DNA of 29,368 nucleotides, from NCBI RefSeq assembly GCF_910577125.1, contig NZ_CAJTMN010000019.1:1-29368 (forward strand), given 5' to 3'. Source of the stretch: an uncultured Rikenella sp. (lineage in GTDB: Bacteria > Bacteroidota > Bacteroidia > Bacteroidales > Rikenellaceae). The notes beneath the pieces are model-generated. The model was not told the origin of the DNA. It made no database searches and saw nothing but the letters and a program-made list of their open reading frames with translations. Of the stretch, positions 24,402 to 29,368 are shown piece by piece (the first letter of the stretch is position 1; every line of letters starts with the position of its first letter). Made by a program: the position numbers and the translations under genes.

Positions 24402-25388
24402 TTGAAACTGAAATTCATACTCCTCGGCGTGCTGCTCGTCGGACTGTTCGGAGCCGATGTGACGGTTGGCTCGACGGGGCTGGTGTGGCCGTTCGGTGCC
24501 GGCGATGACGAGGTGATGCGGCGGATTCTGTTCGACTTTCGGCTCCCGAAAACGATCGTGGCGCTGCTGGTCGGAAGCGCCCTGGCGGTGAGCGGACTGC
24601 TGATGCAGACCGTTTTCCGGAATCCGCTGGCCGGCCCTTATGTCCTGGGAGTCAGCTCGGGAGCCAGTCTCGGCGTGGCGCTTTTTCTGCTCGGCGCACC
24701 GGTGATCGGAGGACTCGGCATGGCGCGCGATCTCGGCATGGCGGTGGCTGCGTGGAGCGGGGCGGCGGCGATTCTGGTGGTCGTGATGGTCGTGTCGGCG
24801 CGGATCCGGGATATGATGGCTGTCCTGATCCTCGGGATGATGTTCGGCAGCGGAGCAGCAGCCCTGGTCGATCTCCTGCAATATTTCAGCAGCGACAGCG
24901 CGTTGAAAGGGTTTGTCATCTGGTCGATGGGGAGTCTCGGCGGCTTGTCGCCTGCCCAGGTGCTGATCCTGGCGCTTTGTGTCGGCGGCGGGATACTGCT
25001 CTCGGTTTTATCCGTTAAACCGTTGAATCTTTTGTTGCTGGGCGAGGGATATGCCCGGAGTATGGGGGTGTCGATCCGGCGGGTGCGGACTGTGATTTTT
25101 GTGGCGACCTCTTTGCTGGCGGGAGGCGTGACCGCGTTTTGCGGGCCGATCGGATTCGTCGGGATTGCCGTTCCGCACCTGGCCCGGATGTTTTTCCGGC
25201 GGGCCGATCATCGGATCCTGTTGCCCGCTTCGATGTTGATCGGCGCCGATCTGATGCTCCTTTGCGACATGTTGTCCCAACTACCGGGCACGGATTTGAT
25301 TCTGCCGGTCAATACGCTGACGGCGCTGGTGGGGATTCCGGTGGTGGTCGCCGTGGTGGTCAATAACAAACGCGGGAGGATGATGTAA
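24402..25388 (+). CDS. FecCD-family ABC transporter permease (iron/siderophore/heme or cobalamin)
   Basis: Inner-membrane permease (328 aa) with the usual run of about ten hydrophobic helices. Family motifs: ILFDFRLPKTIVALLVGSAL, AVSGLLMQTVFRNPLAGPYV, GVSSGASLGVAL, and GPIGFVGIAVPHLARMFFRR before the final helices. A TTG at 24402 is the only suitable start; the nearby ATG at 24377 runs into TAA after one codon. No TAnnTTTG promoter is visible in the 40 bp between it and cassette 6. It overlaps the ATPase gene by one base. No substrate-binding protein is encoded here, so the substrate (B12, heme or siderophore) is not settled. B12 is attractive because of metH. Confidence 0.9.
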   Translation: MKLKFILLGVLLVGLFGADVTVGSTGLVWPFGAGDDEVMRRILFDFRLPKTIVALLVGSALAVSGLLMQTVFRNPLAGPYVLGVSSGASLGVALFLLGAPVIGGLGMARDLGMAVAAWSGAAAILVVVMVVSARIRDMMAVLILGMMFGSGAAALVDLLQYFSSDSALKGFVIWSMGSLGGLSPAQVLILALCVGGGILLSVLSVKPLNLLLLGEGYARSMGVSIRRVRTVIFVATSLLAGGVTAFCGPIGFVGIAVPHLARMFFRRADHRILLPASMLIGADLMLLCDMLSQLPGTDLILPVNTLTALVGIPVVVAVVVNNKRGRMM

Positions 25389-26182
25389 TGGGACTCGAAA
25401 TCGAAGACCTTACCCTCGGCTATCGACCGAAAAGGGGAGGAGAAGAGCGGATCTTGCAGGAACATCTGACGCTCAAGGCCGAAGCGGGGCGATTGATTGC
25501 CCTCTTGGGCCGGAACGGGGTCGGAAAGAGTACGCTTTTGCGGGTGTTGGCCGGCGTGCGGAGACCGTTGAGCGGGACAGTGTCGCTGGACGGCGATGCG
25601 TTGTTACGGCTCTCGCCGGCGGAACGGGCCCGGCGGATTGCGTTTGTGACCACGGAGCCGGTGACAGCGGCCCATTTGCGTGTGCACGAGGTGGCGGCTA
25701 TGGGGAGGGCGCCTTATACAGGATGGTTCGGGACGTTGTCGGCGGAGGACGAACGCCGGGTGGCCGAGGCGTTGGAACAGGTCGGGATGGCTTCGTTTCG
25801 GGACAAAACGCTCGACTCGCTCAGCGACGGGGAACGGCAGCGGGTGATGATCGCACGAGCCTTGGCTCAGGATACGCCGGTGATGCTGCTCGACGAGCCG
25901 ACGGCGTTTCTCGACCTGCCGAACCGGTATCATACCGTTTTGTTGTTGAGACGGTTGGCGCATCGAACGGGTAAAATCGTCCTTTTTTCATCGCACGATC
26001 TTTCGGTGGCGCTCCAATTGTGCGATCTTTTGTGGGTGATGGGTCGGGACGGGGTGGAGGCGGGAACGCCGGAAGAGTTGGTGGCGGGCGGTGCGGTCGA
26101 GCGGATGTTCGGGGAGCTGCCGCTGCGCTGCGGGCCGGACGGAACGGTTCGACTGACCGACCGGTTCGACGAGAGGGATTAA
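25388..26182 (+). CDS. FecE/BtuD-type ABC transporter ATP-binding protein
   Basis: 264-aa ATPase of the importer. Walker A GRNGVGKST (41-49), signature LSDGERQ (145-151), Walker B VMLLDEP (165-171), D-loop FLDL and switch His in SSHDLS. The Q-loop position reads FVTTEPVT with no glutamine, a deviation from the usual FecE/BtuD motif. The C-terminal extension after VMGRDGVEAGTPEEL resembles heme/iron importers. TAATG overlap with the permease indicates coupled translation. Confidence 0.92.
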   Translation: MGLEIEDLTLGYRPKRGGEERILQEHLTLKAEAGRLIALLGRNGVGKSTLLRVLAGVRRPLSGTVSLDGDALLRLSPAERARRIAFVTTEPVTAAHLRVHEVAAMGRAPYTGWFGTLSAEDERRVAEALEQVGMASFRDKTLDSLSDGERQRVMIARALAQDTPVMLLDEPTAFLDLPNRYHTVLLLRRLAHRTGKIVLFSSHDLSVALQLCDLLWVMGRDGVEAGTPEELVAGGAVERMFGELPLRCGPDGTVRLTDRFDERD

Positions 26183-26186
26183 GAGA

Positions 26187-26226
26187 AACGCCGGCTGTCG
26201 TCACTTATACGACAGCCGGCGTTCTT
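26187..26226. terminator. Bidirectional terminator hairpin
   Basis: A perfect 15-bp stem AACGCCGGCTGTCGT/ACGACAGCCGGCGTT (26187-26201, 26209-26223) with a 7-nt loop sits between convergent genes. CTTTATT follows on the plus strand and TCTCTT on the minus. Confidence 0.85.
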
Positions 26227-26242
26227 TATTGAGAAGATCGGG

Positions 26243-27223
26243 TTATTGTTTTTTCCTGCGGCAGCATCGTTTCCGGCACCACAAAACGCCCCATGTGATC
26301 GCTCCGCCCAAGAGTAGCCACCAGATGTGGATCAGGAACAGTGCGATGACTTTCAGTACGTTGAGGCCGCGCGACAAGGCGTTGCCCGCTTCCGTCCAGA
26401 ATCCCGGCCGGTAGGGTTGCACCTCTTCCGGCTGCGGAAGCACCTCCTGCCGGGTCGTCTCGCGCTGGTAGAGGTGCAGGGTCAGGGTGCCGAACCGGAT
26501 CCGGTCGTTCAGCTTTCTGAGTTTCAAAGCCGCTGCGTCTCCCTCGAGCGTGCGTTTGAAGGCGATCTCCGCAGCAGAGTCCGTGCGGGGCTTCGGTTCC
26601 GACGTATATTTCCGGTATCGCTTTTCGAGTTGCCGCTGGCCTTGCAAGTCGAGCGTGACCTCCTCGGCTTTCAGCCTGCGGTAGTCCAGAACGTCGATAT
26701 GGTTGGCAATCAGCAGCATGACGGTATCCAGCCGCTCAGCGGGAACCCGTACGGTCATGGTGCACGAGAGCCGGTGGAGGGTCGTTTCCAGAATCGAATC
26801 CCGGCTGACCGGCGTCTTGCGGGTCGAAGAGACGAAGTCCTGCATGTCGCTCTGCTGCACGAATCCGCCCTGTTCCCGGACGATCTCTTCGATCGCGTAG
26901 ATCGAGGTGGCGAGGTGTTCGACGCGGAACTTCATCTCTGCCGTGCGGATAAACTGTCGCGAGCTGTCCGACGAAGCCACCGAACCGGCCGTCAGCAGTT
27001 CCCGCCAGCCCTCTGCGCCGTCGCCCGTCCCGTTCTCCATACCGCCGTACACGGCGCTACTCGCCTCCCCTTCCGACATCTCTGTCTCCAGGTCGATCTC
27101 TTCGGCCTCTATCGATGCTTCGTTTTCTGAGCGCAGACCGAGGTCGTGGCGGGCGTCGCAACCCGACAGGAAGAGCAGGGCGGTCGCGCTTCCGAAGAGT
27201 AAAATCAGCTGTTTCAGTTTCAT
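26243..27223 (-). CDS. DUF4349 lipoprotein
   Basis: 326 aa. A lipoprotein signal ends LFLSGC (C22), followed by an acidic linker. The DUF4349 region (about 90-250) contains RQFIRTAEMKFRVEHLATSI, IVREQGGFVQQSDMQ, MTVRVPAERLDTVM and RFGTLTLHLYQRE with a predicted coiled stretch. A C-terminal membrane helix (VLKVIALFLIHIWWLLLGGA) and a basic tail rich in Cys/Lys/Arg follow. The function of the family is unknown. It is the last gene of a leftward operon, 12 bp after mazG. Confidence 0.88.
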   Translation of the reverse strand: MKLKQLILLFGSATALLFLSGCDARHDLGLRSENEASIEAEEIDLETEMSEGEASSAVYGGMENGTGDGAEGWRELLTAGSVASSDSSRQFIRTAEMKFRVEHLATSIYAIEEIVREQGGFVQQSDMQDFVSSTRKTPVSRDSILETTLHRLSCTMTVRVPAERLDTVMLLIANHIDVLDYRRLKAEEVTLDLQGQRQLEKRYRKYTSEPKPRTDSAAEIAFKRTLEGDAAALKLRKLNDRIRFGTLTLHLYQRETTRQEVLPQPEEVQPYRPGFWTEAGNALSRGLNVLKVIALFLIHIWWLLLGGAITWGVLWCRKRCCRRKKQ

Positions 27224-27235
27224 GATGTTGGGTCG

Positions 27236-28021
27236 TTACAGGTGTTCCGTTTTCGCTGCATTCCAGTACCGTTCCATCTCCTCGGCGGAGAGGTCTTGTA
27301 AAGATAGGCCTTTTTCCTTGGCTTTGTTCTCCATGTAGCCGAATCGGGCCATGAATTTTCGGTTCGTCCGCTCCAGCGCCAGGTCGGGATTCACCCCGTA
27401 CAGCCGCGCGGCGTTCACCACCGAGAAGAGCAGGTCGCCGAACTCGGCTTCCAAATGATCCGGATTTTTGGCTTCGATCTCGGTTTGTACCTCCGCGACC
27501 TCTTCGCGGACTTTCGCCCAAACTGCGTCGCGTTCCGGCCAGTCGAACCCTACGGTCGAAGCTTTCTGCTGGATGCGGCAGGCCTTCGGCAGGGCCGGCA
27601 TCCCTTTCGGCACCCCCGCCAGAATCGTTTTGTTGCCGTCCTTCTCTTTCTGTTTCAGGGCCTCCCAGTTCTGCACCACCCGTCCGGCATCGGCCGCCGC
27701 CGTCTCGCCGTAGACGTGGGGATGGCGATAAATCAGCTTCTCGCAGAGGGCCGTCGCCACGTCGCCGATGTCGAACCGCCCCTCTTCCTGTGCGATCCGG
27801 GCGTAAAAGACGATGTGTAGCAGCAGGTCGCCCAACTCCTTCTTTATATATAGGGGATTGCCCTCCACGATGGCGTCCATCAGTTCGAAACACTCTTCGA
27901 TGGTGGCGTTCCGCAGCGAGAGCATGGTCTGCTCCCGATCCCACGGGCATTTGACCCGCAGTTCGTCCATCACGTCCAGCAGCCGTCCGATGGCGGCCAG
28001 TTTTTCTTCCCGGGTATTCAT
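27236..28021 (-). CDS. mazG: Nucleoside triphosphate pyrophosphohydrolase MazG
   Basis: 261 aa with two tandem MazG domains. It hydrolyses (d)NTPs to NMP and pyrophosphate, a house-cleaning role. Domain 1 starts LRVKCPWDREQTMLSLRNAT with the metal-binding acidic motif EECFE and later KKELGDLLLHIVFYA. Domain 2 carries KVREEVAEVQTEIEA and EAEFGDLLFSVVNAARLY. No toxin-antitoxin partner (mazEF) is present. Its ATG overlaps the stop of the upstream glycosyltransferase by 4 bp. Confidence 0.95.
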   Translation of the reverse strand: MNTREEKLAAIGRLLDVMDELRVKCPWDREQTMLSLRNATIEECFELMDAIVEGNPLYIKKELGDLLLHIVFYARIAQEEGRFDIGDVATALCEKLIYRHPHVYGETAAADAGRVVQNWEALKQKEKDGNKTILAGVPKGMPALPKACRIQQKASTVGFDWPERDAVWAKVREEVAEVQTEIEAKNPDHLEAEFGDLLFSVVNAARLYGVNPDLALERTNRKFMARFGYMENKAKEKGLSLQDLSAEEMERYWNAAKTEHL

Positions 28022-28983
28022 GATTTTTGAATGTGTTGGTCTATGAAATCCAGTATTTCCCGTCCTTCGGCCGTGCTGTCGTCGAATTTGCGGGCGAAGA
28101 GCAGGGCGGGTTCTGTTTGTATCACGCGCAACAGATCGTCGCGGTGGCTGATGTCAAAAATGACCGGGGTATGCCGATTGCTCCAATCGACGTAGTGCAG
28201 TGTGCCGTAGTCCAGCGGACCCGGCAGATGTTCGATGTTGTTGGCTACGAGGGTGTGGAAATAACACTCTTCTGGAATCTGTGTCTGCCGGTGGAAAGCG
28301 TGGTATTTGGGAAGCGATGCGGTGCGTTCGAGTAACAGATCTCCCGTTTGCAGCGGGAAACCGCACCAAAACTCACCTGCATACGGGGGCAGTTCTGGGT
28401 ACGGGTATTTTCGTCGTACGAAAAAAGCACGAATAGCTTCGAATAACAGAGAGGGCCGATAACGCAATATTTTATAATATGTCACGGCGTTCTCTTTGTT
28501 GAACCGGTAGGGCCGGATCCGCTGCACCAATTTTCCGCCGAGTTGAAAGTAGGTGTCGCGAATGCGGTTAAGGCCTCCTTCGGGTAGGTTGGCGTAAGGG
28601 AGGGGTTCGGTCTGCATGAACGTTGTTGTGGCATGCTCTTCGAGAAACCGGTGGATGTATGCGCGTGAATGGATCGGGTAGTCTTGTCCGCTGAGCAGAA
28701 CAATATATCCGTTCTTTTCGGCCGGGTGTTCCGCCTTGATTTTTCGTATCGTTTGTAGGGCGGCGTCTACGGTGGAGATGTGTCCCCATCTCGATACGAT
28801 ACGTTCCGTATCGTCGAGAAATCGCACTTGCGGCTGTCCGGCAGTTTGCTGACGGAACGGTAAGGTGCTGATCCGTTTGTCCACATGGATGTAGAACCAA
28901 CTCTCCGGTCCGGCCAGTGCGCGAATCATGCGGCCCAGCAGAGTAGGGTAGTTGTAGGTTAGAATTGCGTAAAATATTTTCAT
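28018..28983 (-). CDS. GT14 (core-2/I-branching type) glycosyltransferase
   Basis: 321-aa cytoplasmic or membrane-associated glycosyltransferase. GT14 features: N-terminal MKIFYAILTYNYPTLLGRMI, WFYIHVDKRI, IVSRWGHISTVDAALQTI (the VxWGxxSxVxA motif), YIVLLSGQDYPI, GEFWCGFPLQ, IPEECYFHTLVAN and a C-terminal HPVIFD-like segment. GT14 enzymes transfer GlcNAc or xylose; the acceptor here is unknown, plausibly a surface polysaccharide. First gene of the operon with mazG and the DUF4349 gene. Confidence 0.85.
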   Translation of the reverse strand: MKIFYAILTYNYPTLLGRMIRALAGPESWFYIHVDKRISTLPFRQQTAGQPQVRFLDDTERIVSRWGHISTVDAALQTIRKIKAEHPAEKNGYIVLLSGQDYPIHSRAYIHRFLEEHATTTFMQTEPLPYANLPEGGLNRIRDTYFQLGGKLVQRIRPYRFNKENAVTYYKILRYRPSLLFEAIRAFFVRRKYPYPELPPYAGEFWCGFPLQTGDLLLERTASLPKYHAFHRQTQIPEECYFHTLVANNIEHLPGPLDYGTLHYVDWSNRHTPVIFDISHRDDLLRVIQTEPALLFARKFDDSTAEGREILDFIDQHIQKS

Positions 28984-29011
28984 GCTATTGATTTGAGAAT
29001 CAAGATACCTA

Positions 29012-29019
29012 CAAAGCTA
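29012..29019 (-). promoter_or_regulatory. Predicted -7 element of the GT14-mazG-DUF4349 operon
   Basis: TAGCTTTG on the minus strand, 28 nt upstream of the GT14 ATG. A TTTG lies upstream but at shorter than ideal spacing (29036-29039). Confidence 0.5.
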
Positions 29020-29055
29020 CGAAAAAAACGGACTCAAAAAAATATTCAAAAAATA

Positions 29056-29086
29056 TTTGCAGAATCCGGAAAGGTGATTACCTTTG
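29056..29086 (+). promoter_or_regulatory. Tandem promoter P1
   Basis: TTTG (29056-29059), 19 nt, TACCTTTG (29079-29086). It is followed by a nearly pure purine tract (29093-29157) before P2. Confidence 0.7.
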
Positions 29087-29160
29087 CATCCGCAAAAAAG
29101 AAGAGGAGGGGGGTGGAATAAGGGGGAAGGAAGGGAAGGAAGGAAAGTGAAAAAAAAGTT

Positions 29161-29191
29161 TTTGCGGAATTGAAATTTTGATTTATCTTTG
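29161..29191 (+). promoter_or_regulatory. Tandem promoter P2
   Basis: TTTG (29161-29164), 19 nt, TATCTTTG (29184-29191), 105 bp after P1 with identical geometry. Confidence 0.75.
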
Positions 29192-29368
29192 CAGTCCGTT
29201 TCGGAAGTTTTTCCGGTCGGACGCAATAAAAGAGTTCTTTACTTCGTTTGTGTAATTCCCGACCTCTCGGGGCCGGGGAAACGAATTGAGAATATTTCGG
29301 ATTCGTCCGAAACAAAGTTCCTTGAAGTATTGCAGTTGTAGTACAAGTTTAGGAGCCAGCGATGGCTC
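29192..29368 (+). promoter_or_regulatory. Structured leader, probably of an rRNA operon running off the window
   Basis: A non-coding leader of at least 177 nt. It contains the hairpin TTTCGGA-TTCG-TCCGAAA (29295-29312) with a stable TTCG loop, then AACAAAGTTCCTTGAAGTAT (from 29311), resembling the antitermination-like box that precedes 16S rRNA in Bacteroidota. Tandem promoters fit an rRNA operon. The 16S 5' end is not reached, so a long leader of another gene remains possible. Confidence 0.5.

Noticed and set aside
24167..24418. An 83-aa protein made of cassette 6 plus sequence overlapping the permease start
   Set aside because: The added N-terminus is antisense to the permease gene and no other cassette has anything similar.
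27236..28021. MazG as part of a toxin-antitoxin locus
   Set aside because: No mazE or mazF gene is adjacent; it sits in an operon with a glycosyltransferase and a DUF4349 lipoprotein.

Overview
The window (about 60% GC in the coding parts) reads as chromosome of a Bacteroidales species. Promoters match the Bacteroidota pattern TTTG-N19-TAnnTTTG (clear at three tRNA genes and twice at the right edge). Gene content (TamL/TamB pair, DUF4349 lipoprotein, FecCD-type importer, short CstA) and the GC level suggest an Alistipes/Rikenellaceae-like organism; the genus is an inference.

Layout. 1-360: 5' part of a tRNA-Phe gene and an orphan gene-end cassette. 357-6324: metH, then the divergent run mqnB-ybaK-mutY. 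6312-14549: a leftward block of tamL, tamB and bioB. 14590-16196: tRNA-Arg, an ADP-ribosylglycohydrolase islet with a degenerate copy of the tRNA 3' end beyond it, and tRNA-Glu. 16200-17203: repeats and a second cassette. 17250-19668: metF and cstA. 19870-20700: a terminator-like hairpin, two cassettes in tandem and repeats. 20755-23157: ahcY, a stand-alone riboflavin kinase, and a divergent MerR regulator. 23228-24361: the densest repeat tract, with two more cassettes. 24402-26182: FecCD/FecE-type importer. 26243-28983: DUF4349 lipoprotein, mazG and a GT14 glycosyltransferase as a leftward operon. 29056-29368: tandem promoters and a leader that looks like the start of an rRNA operon.

Metabolic theme. 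metH, metF and ahcY are three steps of the methionine/one-carbon cycle. MetH needs cobalamin, which the FecCD-type importer could supply, although its substrate cannot be read from sequence. mqnB (futalosine route to menaquinone), bioB and riboflavin kinase add cofactor synthesis. TamB and TamL are an envelope assembly pair.

Most unusual feature. Six promoterless, start-less but fully open gene-end cassettes (60-64 codons) lie in intergenic DNA. Each encodes the C-terminus of a Fibrobacter-succinogenes-major-paralogous (FISUMP)-like domain, from a Pro-Gly-Tyr/Phe-Arg motif to the ending GFQLRCLSE (GIQLRCLSE once) plus stop. The last 34 nt, including 4 nt after the stop, are essentially invariant, while the interior differs greatly but stays in frame. 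The cassettes sit among a family of ~75-nt imperfect palindromes whose arm sequences change together, and among shared repeat modules in both orientations. This resembles a silent donor repertoire for gene conversion of a surface protein encoded elsewhere. No expression locus, recombinase or reverse transcriptase is in the window, so that role is a hypothesis.
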